A model generated the notes under the pieces. It was not told the origin of the DNA. It was given only the letters and a program-made list of their open reading frames with translations, and made no database searches. 64,000 nt of DNA, from positions 124,001 to 188,000 of the forward strand of contig NZ_MWQK01000002.1 in the NCBI RefSeq assembly GCF_002210425.1, given 5' to 3'. The DNA is from Fibrobacter sp. UWB2 (GTDB lineage: Bacteria; Fibrobacterota; Fibrobacteria; Fibrobacterales; Fibrobacteraceae). The position numbers and the translations under genes are program-made. Each line of letters starts with the position of its first letter. Position 1 is the stretch's first letter. Shown in pieces: positions 43,760 to 53,358 of the stretch.

Positions 43760-44680
43760 ATGAAAGTTTTGGTAACTGGTGTCGGTGGCCAGCTGGGTCA
43801 CGATGTGATGAATGAACTTGCAAAGCGCGGCTACGAAGGTGTCGGTAGCGATATCGCTCCGGTTTATTCCGGTGTGGCCGATGGAAGTGCTGTGACCACG
43901 ATGCCTTATGTTCCGATGGATATTACGAATGCATCTGCAGTTGCAGAAACGATCAAGAGTGTGAAACCGGACGTGATTGTGCATTGCGCCGCCTGGACGG
44001 CAGTGGACCTTGCTGAAGACGAAGACAAGAAGGCAAAGGTCTTTGCTATTAACGCCGAAGGTACGGAAAACATCGCTCGCGTTGCTAAAGAAATTGATGC
44101 AAAGATGGTCTACATCAGCACGGACTACGTGTTTGATGGCCAGGGTACGTCACCGTGGAAGCCGGACTGCAAGGATTACAAGCCGCTCAACGTCTATGGC
44201 GAATCCAAGCTTAAGGGCGAACTTGCCGTGAGCGGAACTCTTGAAAAGTATTTCATTGTGCGTATCGCCTGGGTGTTCGGCCTCAATGGCAAGAACTTTA
44301 TCAAGACGATGCTCAAGGTGGGCGAAACTCACGATACGGTCCGCGTCGTTTACGACCAGATTGGTACGCCGACTTACACGCTCGATTTGAGCCGTCTCCT
44401 CGTCGATATGATTGAAACGGACAAGTACGGCTACTATCACGCCACAAACGAAGGCGGATTCATCAGCTGGTACGAATTCACGAAGGAAATCTACAAGCAG
44501 GCGGGGCTCCCGACTAAGGTGTTGCCGGTGACGACGGCGGAATACGGACTTTCCAAGGCCGCACGTCCGTTCAACAGCCGCTTGGACAAGAGCAAGCTCG
44601 TGGAAGCTGGGTTTAAGCCGCTCCCCACATGGCAGGATGCTCTCGGCCGTTACCTCAAGGAAATCGGCGTAATCGCTTAA
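43760..44680 (+). CDS. rmlD: dTDP-4-dehydrorhamnose reductase
   Basis: 306 residues, extended SDR fold. VLVTGVGGQLGHDV (NAD(P)H binding), HCAAWTAVDLAEDE, YISTDYVFDGQG, and the YGESKLKGE catalytic Tyr/Lys. RIAWVFGLNGKNF follows. Makes dTDP-L-rhamnose for surface polysaccharide. AGAGG precedes the start. The other rml genes are not in this window, which is unusual since they are often clustered. Confidence 0.9.
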   Translation: MKVLVTGVGGQLGHDVMNELAKRGYEGVGSDIAPVYSGVADGSAVTTMPYVPMDITNASAVAETIKSVKPDVIVHCAAWTAVDLAEDEDKKAKVFAINAEGTENIARVAKEIDAKMVYISTDYVFDGQGTSPWKPDCKDYKPLNVYGESKLKGELAVSGTLEKYFIVRIAWVFGLNGKNFIKTMLKVGETHDTVRVVYDQIGTPTYTLDLSRLLVDMIETDKYGYYHATNEGGFISWYEFTKEIYKQAGLPTKVLPVTTAEYGLSKAARPFNSRLDKSKLVEAGFKPLPTWQDALGRYLKEIGVIA

Positions 44681-44710
44681 GAACGGCGCACTTATTGAGT
44701 GCGCACTCTC

Positions 44711-45751
44711 TTAAGAAAATCTTTCGTACAAGGCGTCTCGTTCCACCGGAACGAGACCTTCTTTTTTGATGAGGTCTTGCATGCGTTCCGGGCTCATGCC
44801 CTCGGGAACCGTGGCGCCTGCGGCATGTGTGATCTTCTCTTCGATAATCGTACCGTCCAAATCCGATGCACCGGCGTGGAGAGCCTTCATGGCGGTCTCG
44901 ATGCCCATCTGGATCCAGTAAGCCTTGATGTGCGGGAAGTTGTCCAAGAACAAACGAGAAACAGCGACCGTGCGGAGGATGTCTTCTTCGCTTGTGATGT
45001 TCGGGACAATCTGGTGGAGCGCGTTGTGTTCCGGGTGGTACACGAGCGGGATGAACGCGAAGAATCCCGGCGCCTCGTCTTGCAAGTCGCGGAGCATCTT
45101 CATGTGCGCGATGCGGTCTTCAATCTTTTCGATGTGCCCAAAGAGCATTGTGGCGTTTGTCGGAATGCCGAGCTTGTGGGCGGCGCGATGGACGTCGAGC
45201 CATTCTTCGCCAGTTTCCTTGCCTGGGCAAATCTTGTCGCGTACACTTTGTACTAAAATCTCGGCACCGCCACCGGGGAGGGCATCAAGGCCTGCGTCCT
45301 TGAGCGTTGCCATAATCTGTTCGGGCGTCTGGCCAGAAATTTTTGCGAAGTGGCAAATTTCAACGGCGGTAAAAGCCTTCAAGTTGGCGGACGGAAATTC
45401 CTTGCGGAGCTTGCGCAACATCTCGATGTAGTAATCGAACGGATGGTCGGGATGGAGACCTCCGACAATGTGCAATTCGCGGGCGCCTTTGCTGATCGCT
45501 TCGGCTGCCTTGTCGCGGATGGTTTCGTAATTCCAGTCGTAAGCGGTCGGGCTATCTTTTTTGATGCGGCTGAAGGCGCAGAATTTGCAGTGCAGCACGC
45601 ACACGTTCGTGTAGTTGATTTGGCGGTTGTTCACCCAGTAAACGGACTTGCCGTGGCGCGCTTCTTTTTCGGCGTTGGCGCGTGCGCAAAGTTCATCGAG
45701 CGGTGCGTTCAAAAATAAATCGAGAGCTTCTTGTTCTGAAATGCGAGACAT
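44711..45751 (-). CDS. mqnE: Aminofutalosine synthase
   Basis: 346 residues, radical SAM enzyme of the futalosine route to menaquinone. Cys51, Cys55 and Cys58 in CVLHCKFCAF bind the [4Fe-4S] cluster. GGLHPDHPFDYY and KAFTAVEICHFAK separate MqnE from the sister enzyme MqnC. Convergent with rmlD. ATG 45751. Confidence 0.92.
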   Translation of the reverse strand: MSRISEQEALDLFLNAPLDELCARANAEKEARHGKSVYWVNNRQINYTNVCVLHCKFCAFSRIKKDSPTAYDWNYETIRDKAAEAISKGARELHIVGGLHPDHPFDYYIEMLRKLRKEFPSANLKAFTAVEICHFAKISGQTPEQIMATLKDAGLDALPGGGAEILVQSVRDKICPGKETGEEWLDVHRAAHKLGIPTNATMLFGHIEKIEDRIAHMKMLRDLQDEAPGFFAFIPLVYHPEHNALHQIVPNITSEEDILRTVAVSRLFLDNFPHIKAYWIQMGIETAMKALHAGASDLDGTIIEEKITHAAGATVPEGMSPERMQDLIKKEGLVPVERDALYERFS

Positions 45752-45762
45752 GCTACAAATAT

Positions 45763-45800
45763 AAAAAAGAAAAGACCTAGAGTGAATCTAAGTCTTTTTA
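45763..45800 (-). terminator. tRNA-fMet terminator
   Basis: Minus strand AAGACTTAGA / TCTAGGTCTT, then a T-rich tail (TTCTTTTTT). Confidence 0.8.
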
Positions 45801-45801
45801 G

Positions 45802-45875
<74 letters not shown>

Positions 45876-45889
45876 TCGAGGTTGTCCCA

Positions 45890-45918
45890 TATATAGAAAA
45901 TTATAATGGATTTGGCAA
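45890..45918 (-). promoter_or_regulatory. tRNA-fMet promoter
   Basis: Minus strand TTGCCA (45918-45913), 17 bases, TATATA (45895-45890), 14 bp before the tRNA. Confidence 0.7.
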
Positions 45919-45990
45919 GAGTGAAAAGCAGAGTATTTGCCGGAGTAAGCTTTTTTTATGCTTTTATCGCGGTTTTTGAGCGAATTCGCA

Positions 45991-47151
45991 CTAGACGAAT
46001 TTTTTCAAAATGTGCTTGCTCGCGTAGAAATAATCAATTCCGCTGATGATTGTAATCGTAGTGATAATGCCCATCACGACAATCGGGAATTGGTGCCAGA
46101 TGCTTTCAAATCCTGGAATCAATGCGCGAACCGGATCGATAGCGCCAAGGAGAATCGCGACAATGCCGATGCCCTGCAAAGCCGTTTTCCACTTGCCGCT
46201 GCGACGTGCGGGCATCACGAGGCCTTCGCTTGCGGCGAGCGTTCTGAGCGTTTCCACACTAGATTCGCGGAAGTAAATCAGAGCGACCATCCACACGGGC
46301 GCATAGCCTGTAGCGATAAAGCACATGAAAATCGTCATGTTCGAAATCTTGTCGCTGAATGGGTCGAGGTACTTGCCGAGCGTGCTGACTTCGCCCATCG
46401 CGCGGGCGAGCTTGCCGTCCAGAAAGTCCGTGAGCATAAAGCCGAGCACCATCACGAGCGAAAGCACTTTAAAGACGATGTTGTTGTTGCTGTAATCCAA
46501 ATCGTTATCGTAGAAGAACACCCAAAGGAAAAACGGCGTGAGTACAATGCGGCTCATGGTGAGCTGGCTTGCAATCGAAAGCGGCTTACGGTGTGCGGGG
46601 TCGCGGTAGTACCAGTAAGCGTATGCGGCGGTGGAGGCGGCAATGAGCAAAATGGAAATGACCATCATAATTTGTTGGTAATTTTCCAAGTTTAATAAGT
46701 ACACGCCCATCGTAATTGTGACAGAAAGATTTGCAAGTTTGCTCCAGCGGCGCTTGCGGGGGAGTTGCTTCCCTTCGCGAAGCACTCCGAGAGAGAATAG
46801 CGTGTGGGCAATCAGTCGTCCAAGCAAGACGGCGCAACCGACGCCGAGAATTTTTTCAGCGCTTTCGTTCTGGATTAAGTCGCGGAAGAAAATGCTTGTC
46901 ATCACGATGAACTGCAAGAACCCATCGATAGTGTTGAGCCAAAGTCGGTAATAAGGCTTTTCAATTTCCTGGCTCTTGAGCTGGAACAAGTTGACCCAAC
47001 CCATGACAAGCGCAATACCCACAAAGGAGCATGCCATCGTGGTCCAGTCTTTCCAGATGAAGATTATGACACAGACAAAGATGAGAGCACGCATGATGCT
47101 CCAAATGCGTGACCTTAAACGAACATCAGAAGTATTTTCTGGTTCTGTCAT
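45991..47151 (-). CDS. CDP-alcohol phosphatidyltransferase (PgsA-like) with long N-terminal extension
   Basis: 386 residues; PgsA enzymes are normally about 190. The C-terminal half holds the signature DG-x2-AR-x8-G-x3-D-x3-D as DGKLARAMGEVSTLGKYLDPFSD. It is preceded by LTMSRIVLTPFF, typical of phosphatidylglycerophosphate synthase. The N-terminal about 190 residues contain five or six membrane segments with no motif I know. It overlaps recN by four bases. Confidence 0.82.
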   Translation of the reverse strand: MTEPENTSDVRLRSRIWSIMRALIFVCVIIFIWKDWTTMACSFVGIALVMGWVNLFQLKSQEIEKPYYRLWLNTIDGFLQFIVMTSIFFRDLIQNESAEKILGVGCAVLLGRLIAHTLFSLGVLREGKQLPRKRRWSKLANLSVTITMGVYLLNLENYQQIMMVISILLIAASTAAYAYWYYRDPAHRKPLSIASQLTMSRIVLTPFFLWVFFYDNDLDYSNNNIVFKVLSLVMVLGFMLTDFLDGKLARAMGEVSTLGKYLDPFSDKISNMTIFMCFIATGYAPVWMVALIYFRESSVETLRTLAASEGLVMPARRSGKWKTALQGIGIVAILLGAIDPVRALIPGFESIWHQFPIVVMGIITTITIISGIDYFYASKHILKKFV

Positions 47152-48797
47152 AAATTATTCTCCAACAGCTGCTTTGCATGGGTGCGGACCGTTTCAGAGG
47201 TCCCGCCTAACATTCTAGCAATTTCTTCGATACGTCCGTTCTTGTCGAGGTCAATAATGGACGTAAATGTCCTTCCGTCAACCTCTTTCTTGCTCACGGC
47301 GAGCTGATTTTGGGCTCGGCTTGCGACTTGATGCAAGTGGGTGATGGTGAGCACCTGGTGGTGCTTGCCTAAATTGCGCAGTGCTTCGCCAATGCTATTG
47401 CCCGTTTCGCCCGAAATTCCGGAATCCACTTCATCGAAAATCAGGAGCGGAACCTTGTCGAGTTCTGCCATGACGCTCTTGATGGCGAGCAGCACACGGC
47501 TGAGTTCACCGCCAGAGACTGCCTTTTGCAACGACTTTTCGCCTTCGCCCGGGTTCGGGGCGAGCAAGAATTCGATGCGGTCGGCGCCGTTTGGTGTCGG
47601 GTCCTGTTCCGTGATGCTCGTAAAGAATTTGGCTTTCGGCATGCCGAGGCTGTGCAAGATTTCTTGCACGGCCGAGTCAAAGCGCTGGGCTGCATCTTTA
47701 CGCTTCTCGGTGAGACTTGCCGCCAAGCGGTAGGTCTCTGCTTTGTGGGCATCTGCTTTGCGCTTGAGCTCATCGAGGTCAGCATCGAGATTCTCGAGAC
47801 TGTCGAGTTCCTGCTTACGTTGTTCGGTGAGCGCAATAAGCCCTGCTACATCGGTGCGGTACTTGCGCTTGAGTTTTTGAATTGTTGCAATTCGAGAATT
47901 GGCTCGGTCGATTTCGACGGGGCTCATGGACTTTGAAGGGCGGAGCCTCTGCAAGTCCTTGCAGATTCCTTCGAACGGGTCAGCCACTTCGACGAGTGCA
48001 TTCAAGTCTTCTTCGTAATGCGGAATCTTTTGCGCAAGACTACGCAACTTGTACTGAAGGTTCTGGACCTGTTCCAAGATGCCATTGTCGCAACCGATCA
48101 AACCCTGAATTTCATTCAGCAGGTTGTGTTCCGCTTCGCTCTTGCTTGCTACGTTGACCTTTTCTTCAAGCTCTTCTTCTTCGCCATCGCGGAGTGCCGC
48201 CTTTGAAAGTTCGTCGTACTGGAATTTCAAAAAGTCCTTTTGCTGCGCAAGATCTTTTGCGTGTGCTTCGGTCTTTTGAATCTCGGCCAAAACGTTGTTC
48301 CAGGCGTTGTAGCTTTTTGAATAGTTTATCAGCAGTTCGTTGTTGCCCGCGTATTCATCGAGCATTTTTGCATGCGTGCGGATGTCGCGCAATAACAGCT
48401 GTTCGCTCTGCCCGTGCATCTGGATAAGCGATTCGCCAAGCTCCTGCAAATCCGAGAGGCTAACGACGGAGCCGTTTACGCGGGCACGTCCCTTGCCGTT
48501 CTCAAGAATCTCGCGGCGGATGATGAGTTCATCGTCGTCATCGAGTTCCAACTTTGCAAGAATTTGTTTGACCTCGGGTTCATTCGAAATGTCGAATGTT
48601 CCTTCGATGACCGCTTTTTCTTCGCCTGTGCGGACCATCGACGCTTGCGACTTGTCTCCGCAGACCATGCGGAGCGCTTTCATCAAGACGGACTTGCCGG
48701 CGCCAGTTTCACCCGTGATTGCAGTAAAACCTTCATGGAACGGGACGCTTGCTTCGGCAATGAGTGTAAAGCTATTTATTGTGAGTTGCTTTAACAT
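47148..48797 (-). CDS. recN: DNA repair ATPase RecN
   Basis: 549 residues, SMC-like. Walker A FTAITGETGAGKSVLMKAL, long coiled coils in the middle, then the ABC signature (AVSGGELSRVLLAIKSVM) and Walker B LLIFDEVDSGISGETG. Acts in double-strand break repair. Spaced 13 bp from trmB upstream; a four-gene minus-strand cluster trmB-recN-pgsA is likely. Confidence 0.95.
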   Translation of the reverse strand: MLKQLTINSFTLIAEASVPFHEGFTAITGETGAGKSVLMKALRMVCGDKSQASMVRTGEEKAVIEGTFDISNEPEVKQILAKLELDDDDELIIRREILENGKGRARVNGSVVSLSDLQELGESLIQMHGQSEQLLLRDIRTHAKMLDEYAGNNELLINYSKSYNAWNNVLAEIQKTEAHAKDLAQQKDFLKFQYDELSKAALRDGEEEELEEKVNVASKSEAEHNLLNEIQGLIGCDNGILEQVQNLQYKLRSLAQKIPHYEEDLNALVEVADPFEGICKDLQRLRPSKSMSPVEIDRANSRIATIQKLKRKYRTDVAGLIALTEQRKQELDSLENLDADLDELKRKADAHKAETYRLAASLTEKRKDAAQRFDSAVQEILHSLGMPKAKFFTSITEQDPTPNGADRIEFLLAPNPGEGEKSLQKAVSGGELSRVLLAIKSVMAELDKVPLLIFDEVDSGISGETGNSIGEALRNLGKHHQVLTITHLHQVASRAQNQLAVSKKEVDGRTFTSIIDLDKNGRIEEIARMLGGTSETVRTHAKQLLENNL

Positions 48798-48809
48798 GAT
48801 TAATTAGAA

Positions 48810-49562
48810 CTACTTCTCAAATTCAATAATACTTCTATAAATAGGTCTGCCTTCTTTGCGGTACTTGCGTTCGAAACCGGTCGTGATGCCTTCGGTGGGT
48901 TCAGCCGTATTGCGGACAAGCACCTTGCAAGTCGGGTAGGCATCGAATGTTTCAAGAGCGATTTCGTTGTATTCCTTGTGGTCGGTACCCCAGTAGAAAA
49001 TGCGCTTGCCCGGCTTTAAGCAACGGGCGACTTCATCGAGAAAGTCAGGGCGGAGCAAGCGGTTCTTGTGGTGGCGTTCCTTTGGCCACGGGTCCGGGAA
49101 GTACATGTGGAATGCATCCACGGTGTTGTCCTTCACAGCATCGCGCAAGAAGTAGAAAACGTCACCGCGCAACATGGCTGCGTTGCCCTGAGCGACGATC
49201 CCGCGCTTTTCCATGCGTTCGTGTGCAAATGCGGCCCAGGTGAAGTCCCATTCGCTACCCATGATAAAGTAGTCCGGGTGCTTCTCCGCATAGTCTGTCA
49301 TGAAGTTGCCCTTGCCACTTCCGATTTCGACTTCGATGTGTCCGTTTTCGTTCGGGAACATGTCTTTCCAGGTGAAGTCGAGTTTGTGCGGCTTTCCGTC
49401 CGGCGTCTTGATGGGCTTGCGGTCGCCATTCGTGCGGAACACGTAATGCCACAGCGCCTTCATTTGCGGGTCCTGACTCAAGTCTCGGTAAAACTCCGGA
49501 ATCACGACTTCTTTCGGAGCCTTTTCTTCTTCTAAAATTTCGTTGTTGATTTCTTCTGCCAT
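48810..49562 (-). CDS. trmB: tRNA (guanine46-N7)-methyltransferase
   Basis: 250 residues. EVEIGSGKGNFMTDYAEKHP (SAM site), FHMYFPDPWPKERHHKNRLL (family motif), and FYWGTDHKEYNEIALETF. N-terminal extension of about 70 residues, acidic then loosely conserved. Methylates G46 of tRNAs. Confidence 0.93.
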   Translation of the reverse strand: MAEEINNEILEEEKAPKEVVIPEFYRDLSQDPQMKALWHYVFRTNGDRKPIKTPDGKPHKLDFTWKDMFPNENGHIEVEIGSGKGNFMTDYAEKHPDYFIMGSEWDFTWAAFAHERMEKRGIVAQGNAAMLRGDVFYFLRDAVKDNTVDAFHMYFPDPWPKERHHKNRLLRPDFLDEVARCLKPGKRIFYWGTDHKEYNEIALETFDAYPTCKVLVRNTAEPTEGITTGFERKYRKEGRPIYRSIIEFEK

Positions 49563-49587
49563 GTTTATGTTCCTATTAAACTTTACT

Positions 49588-49617
49588 GGATCCTTCGACT
49601 TCGCTCAGGATGACGCT
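49588..49617 (-). repeat. Dispersed repeat, GTCATCCTGAGCG type
   Basis: Minus strand GTCATCCTGAGCGAAGTCGA then AGGATCCAGT. A very widespread intergenic repeat form in bacteria. It lies between trmB and the next gene. Confidence 0.6.
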
Positions 49618-49618
49618 G

Positions 49619-50506
49619 TTAAATAAACGCTATGATCCTTTCTTTAAACTTCTCCGGAATTGCCTTATCAAGCATCTCGCGGATGTGCCTTTCGGAATAC
49701 TTCATCGAGAAATGACTCAAGATGATTTTTTCGCATTTGATTTCATCATCAAGCTCATTGAGCGCGTGCACAATATCTTTCAAGTGGCTGTGCCCCTTCT
49801 TTTTGCTCATCGCTTCTTCGCCATCGTCGAGGAATGTGCATTCCGTAATCAGCACCTTCGACTGGAAAACGCGGCTGTTGTCGAGCAAGCTTTCGCCAAG
49901 GCAATCGCCCATAAAGCTCACGAGCGGGTCGTAAACTTCACGTGTGATTTCGACACCGTTCTTGCGGAGTTCGATGATTTCGGCGGGCGTTTTCCCGAGG
50001 AATTCGTCCTTGAGCTTTTTCTTGTAAAAATAGAGCGTTCCGCCCATCGCCGGGATGGAATGCTTGACTTCGAACGCTTCGAGCGCGAGATCCTTGCGGT
50101 ATCTCAAAAATTGCAATTCGCCTGCGGTAACGGGTTCAATTTCCGGGTAGCGGAATTTCGCTTCGCCAACGCCTTCGAACAATGCCTCAGCCTTAATCCA
50201 AGCCTTTGCATTTTCACTCACGCAGTCGGGCATGTAATAAACGCTATCGCGTTCGACACCCATCATCTTGCGCAAACTGTGGTGACGCATCAGGCAACGC
50301 GCGTGGTCGCCGTGCGCATGAGTCAGGAACACGTGGTTCAGGGGAATTGCCGAGAGCGGGCATTCGCCCATGTCAATGCAAAAATCGAGCTCTGGAATCT
50401 GTATGTACGTCGCAAGGCCGGAAATCGAGAATCCGGAAATGGGCGAGCAGGGCGTATCGACGTGAATCTGCCGCAGGGCGTTGTGTATGTACTTGTTTTC
50501 GTTCAC
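49619..50506 (-). CDS. RNase Z-like MBL-fold hydrolase
   Basis: 295 residues from GTG 50506 (the frame opens 13 codons earlier at TTG without a ribosome site; GGGCGG lies before the GTG). The metallo-beta-lactamase motif HxHxDH is FLTHAHGDHARC; later ligands appear in MGD, TECTFLDD and LSHFSMKY. The layout fits the tRNA 3'-processing RNase Z / ElaC-like group, though it lacks evident exosite arms. Related hydrolases are an alternative. Confidence 0.72.
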   Translation of the reverse strand: MNENKYIHNALRQIHVDTPCSPISGFSISGLATYIQIPELDFCIDMGECPLSAIPLNHVFLTHAHGDHARCLMRHHSLRKMMGVERDSVYYMPDCVSENAKAWIKAEALFEGVGEAKFRYPEIEPVTAGELQFLRYRKDLALEAFEVKHSIPAMGGTLYFYKKKLKDEFLGKTPAEIIELRKNGVEITREVYDPLVSFMGDCLGESLLDNSRVFQSKVLITECTFLDDGEEAMSKKKGHSHLKDIVHALNELDDEIKCEKIILSHFSMKYSERHIREMLDKAIPEKFKERIIAFI

Positions 50507-50557
50507 TTTTTTACCGCCCGATAATTTAGCAAAAAAGAGAGTCAAAAAATTGACACA

Positions 50558-50590
50558 AAAAAAAGCAGCCCCTTAAGAGCTGCTAAAAAG
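50558..50590 (-). terminator. Terminator
   Basis: Minus strand AGCAGC, nine-base loop, GCTGCT, then eight T. It ends the lipoprotein gene at 50607. Confidence 0.8.
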
Positions 50591-50606
50591 TTTGTTCGAC
50601 TTGTTT

Positions 50607-51194
50607 CTATCGATTCGAAATGATTCTATCGAATTCTGCGCAAGACATGAGCTCGATGTTCACACCCATGGCCCTACTACGAGTCCTGTCGTTGCCCTTC
50701 TTCTCGGGGATGCGGAAACAGAAATCGTACTTGTTTCCTTTGTCGGTCGGGATGCCCATCTTGAAAATGCGGAGGCGTTCAGAACCCTTAGGCGTGATTT
50801 CGAAGTAGTCGTAGGTGTTCTTGACGCGTTCGAGGCGCTTTTCCTGGCTGAATTCGAGTTCGTTTGTAATCGGGCCCTCGAGGTCGATTGGGAGGGAGTT
50901 TTGGAAACGGAGCTCGAGCTTGCCGTTCGTCTTCACGATGGACGTTTCGGACGGCTTGATCAGGTAGCGCTGTTGAGGAATGTTCTTATACGCAATGTTG
51001 TGGCGGCTTGCCTTGCGGACTCCGCAAACTTCGCGCATGTCGGGGTTGGCGACAAAGTCGATATCGCGGCAAATCGGCGGAAGGTCGGTCGGAACTTCGA
51101 GTTCTTCACCGTTCTGGGAGGAGGACGAACCTGCGCAACCTACCAAGAACGATACTGCAAGGAAACAAGATGACAACAAAAATTTATTCTTCAT
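50607..51194 (-). CDS. Lipoprotein of unknown function
   Basis: 195 residues. The frame extends far upstream, but the signal peptide KNKFLLSSCFLAVSFLVGCAG fixes the start at ATG 51194. No clear ribosome site. Lipobox LVGC, then a Ser/Gln linker. Body has CRDIDFVANPDMREVCGVR and a mixed beta-like region; no known motif. Divergent from xth. Confidence 0.65.
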   Translation of the reverse strand: MKNKFLLSSCFLAVSFLVGCAGSSSSQNGEELEVPTDLPPICRDIDFVANPDMREVCGVRKASRHNIAYKNIPQQRYLIKPSETSIVKTNGKLELRFQNSLPIDLEGPITNELEFSQEKRLERVKNTYDYFEITPKGSERLRIFKMGIPTDKGNKYDFCFRIPEKKGNDRTRSRAMGVNIELMSCAEFDRIISNR

Positions 51195-51386
51195 GTAATC
51201 AAATATAAGATTATTATACATATTTGTGAAAATTTTTTTGAAAATGTAATAAATAGCCGTATTTTTCCGCACATAGTTCTTAATTTGTAAAGTTTTATAA
51301 ACTATTTGGCCCCGTTGAGGTCTTTTACCCTTTGGAGTTTGAAAAATTATTCTATCTTTGGCGTGAAAATTGAGATTGGGGTCAAA

Positions 51387-52193
51387 ATGAAGATCTACAG
51401 CTGGAACGTCAACGGTATTCGTTCCGTACTGAAAAAAGGCTTTGAAGATTGGTTCACTGCGACCGATCCCGATGTGCTTTGCCTTCAGGAAGTCCGTGCC
51501 GAAAAAAGCCAGGTTGCTGAAGTCGCAAGCCGCGAAGGCTACTATACCTACTGGAACGCTTGCAAGCGCAAGAAGGGTTACAGCGGTGTAGCCGTCTATT
51601 CCAAGATTGAACCGGATGCGGTCAACTACGGCTTTGATATCGAAGAATTCGATGAAGAAGGCCGTGTGCTCCAGCTGGTGTTCCCGGACTGGGTGCTCAA
51701 CTGCATTTATTTCCCGAACGGCGGCCAGGGCGATGACCGCCTGGACTACAAGCTGCGCTTCTACGATGCATTCCTTGAAAATTCCAAGCAATGGCTTCGC
51801 GATGGCAAGCATGTGGTGACCGTGGGGGATTACAATACCTGCCACAAGGAAATCGATATTGCCCGCCCCAAGGAAAACGAGAACGTGAGCGGCTTCTTGC
51901 CGATTGAACGCGCCTGGATGGACAAGTACGTCGAAAACGGCTTTGTCGATACCTTCCGCACGTTGCACCCGGATACGCGCGATGCATACTCCTGGTGGTC
52001 GAACCGCTTTGGCGCCCGTGAACGCAATGTCGGTTGGCGTTTGGACTATGGCTTTGTTGATTCCGCCCTCATGCAGAACGTGGTAAGCTCCGAAATCTTG
52101 AGCGGTGTCAAGGGCTCGGACCATTGCCCGATTTGCCTGGAACTCGAACCGCCGTTCCTCCCGATTCCTATCAAGAAATCGGAAGACATCTAA
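51387..52193 (+). CDS. xth: Exodeoxyribonuclease III
   Basis: 268 residues. MKIYSWNVNGIRSVLKKGF, CLQEVRAEKSQV (catalytic Glu), GDYNTCHKEIDIARP (Asp/Asn pair), and the end VKGSDHCPICLEL (catalytic Asp-His). Apurinic endonuclease and 3'-5' exonuclease in base excision repair. The start is ATG 51387, not the upstream open frame. Confidence 0.95.
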   Translation: MKIYSWNVNGIRSVLKKGFEDWFTATDPDVLCLQEVRAEKSQVAEVASREGYYTYWNACKRKKGYSGVAVYSKIEPDAVNYGFDIEEFDEEGRVLQLVFPDWVLNCIYFPNGGQGDDRLDYKLRFYDAFLENSKQWLRDGKHVVTVGDYNTCHKEIDIARPKENENVSGFLPIERAWMDKYVENGFVDTFRTLHPDTRDAYSWWSNRFGARERNVGWRLDYGFVDSALMQNVVSSEILSGVKGSDHCPICLELEPPFLPIPIKKSEDI

Positions 52194-52215
52194 TCGATAA
52201 ATGTTGAAATTAAAG

Positions 52216-52239
52216 AGCCTCGCGTCTGCGAGGCTTTTT
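52216..52239 (+). terminator. xth terminator
   Basis: AGCCTCGC/GCGAGGCT with four-base loop, then TTTTG. Confidence 0.85.
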
Positions 52240-52241
52240 GC

Positions 52242-53306
52242 TTATTGCGTATTGACGATCATCCAGGCTTCGTCAAAGTTCTTTTCTTTTTCGCCCATGT
52301 CGTTGAGGAATACCATGCGTTCGATTTCCTGCTTGTTGGGGTTGATGACGCGGTTGTTCTTGAAGTCGTCTTCCATAATCTCGAGGCTTGCCTTGTTCGG
52401 TGTGGCGTAGTTGATAGCCTTGGCGAGTTGTGCCCCGTTTTTAGCATCGAGGATGTAGTCCATAAAAGCGTATGCGCCCGCTGGATTCTTGGCTTTGCTG
52501 CTGAGCGTCATGGCATCTACCCACATAAAGCTTCCTTCGGCCGGGATGGCGTAGTGGAGCGTAGAGTCTGTGTCAATGGCGTCCATGGCTTCACCGCTGA
52601 AGACGATTGCTGCCCAGTATTCTTTTGAAATTACTTTATCCTTGCCAATGTCGGAACCGTCGAACCCAGCAAAGTGAGGGTCTTTCTTTGCTTGCAAAAT
52701 GTAGCTCACGGCCTTGTTGAGTTCGTCTTGCCTTGTGCTGTTTGCATCGGAGCCGATGGCTTCGAGTGCCATGCTGAGCATGGAACGGCTTTCATTGAGG
52801 AGACTGAATTTTCCTTTGGTGTTCTTGGCATCAAAGAGCAAGGAATAGCTTACGCTATCGGGATGGAATTTTCCGCCGCGGTAAAGAATGCCGGTCGTGC
52901 CCCAGAGATAGGGGAGACTGTAGGTATTTGTCGGGTCGTAAGCTTGTCCTAAAAATTGCGGCGCCACGTTCACGTGGTTTGGAATTTTATTGGTGTCGAT
53001 GGGTGCTATGAGCCCGAGGTGTACCATTTGCTGGATGACAACGTCCGATGCAATGATGACATCGTATTTGCCGGAGTCCGCGGTAATGAGCTTGGCAATC
53101 ATTTCTTCTTGGGCTTCGTAAAGTTCCAGCTCCACTTTATAGCCGGTCTTGTCCTTGAAGTCATCGAGCAAAGCAGGGTCGATATATTCGCTGTAAATCA
53201 TGACCGTGACAGTCTTTGAAGACAACAAGCCTTCACCCTGCTTTTGGATGCAGGCTGTTATCGCGATTGCCACGAAAAGAGCTACAAGAATAAAGGCCTT
53301 TTTCAA
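52242..53306 (-). CDS. potD: Polyamine-binding lipoprotein (PotD-like)
   Basis: 354 residues. Lipobox AITAC. Substrate-binding fold of polyamine ABC transporters: YSEYIDPALLDDFKDKTGYKVE at the N terminus, YDVIIASDVVIQQMV, SLPYLWGTTGILY, IPAEGSFMWVDAM, and NPAGAYAFMDYIL. Would bind spermidine or putrescine outside the membrane. No permease or ATPase gene lies next to it, so its partners are elsewhere. Confidence 0.85.
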   Translation of the reverse strand: MKKAFILVALFVAIAITACIQKQGEGLLSSKTVTVMIYSEYIDPALLDDFKDKTGYKVELELYEAQEEMIAKLITADSGKYDVIIASDVVIQQMVHLGLIAPIDTNKIPNHVNVAPQFLGQAYDPTNTYSLPYLWGTTGILYRGGKFHPDSVSYSLLFDAKNTKGKFSLLNESRSMLSMALEAIGSDANSTRQDELNKAVSYILQAKKDPHFAGFDGSDIGKDKVISKEYWAAIVFSGEAMDAIDTDSTLHYAIPAEGSFMWVDAMTLSSKAKNPAGAYAFMDYILDAKNGAQLAKAINYATPNKASLEIMEDDFKNNRVINPNKQEIERMVFLNDMGEKEKNFDEAWMIVNTQ

Positions 53307-53358
53307 ATTCCGATCCCTATACTTCTAGAACATAAAAAATAATTGGATTTATGTCTTA

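Noticed and set aside
51195-52124. Upstream extension of the lipoprotein frame at 50607
   Set aside because: It runs antisense through xth and leaves the signal peptide in the middle of the protein.
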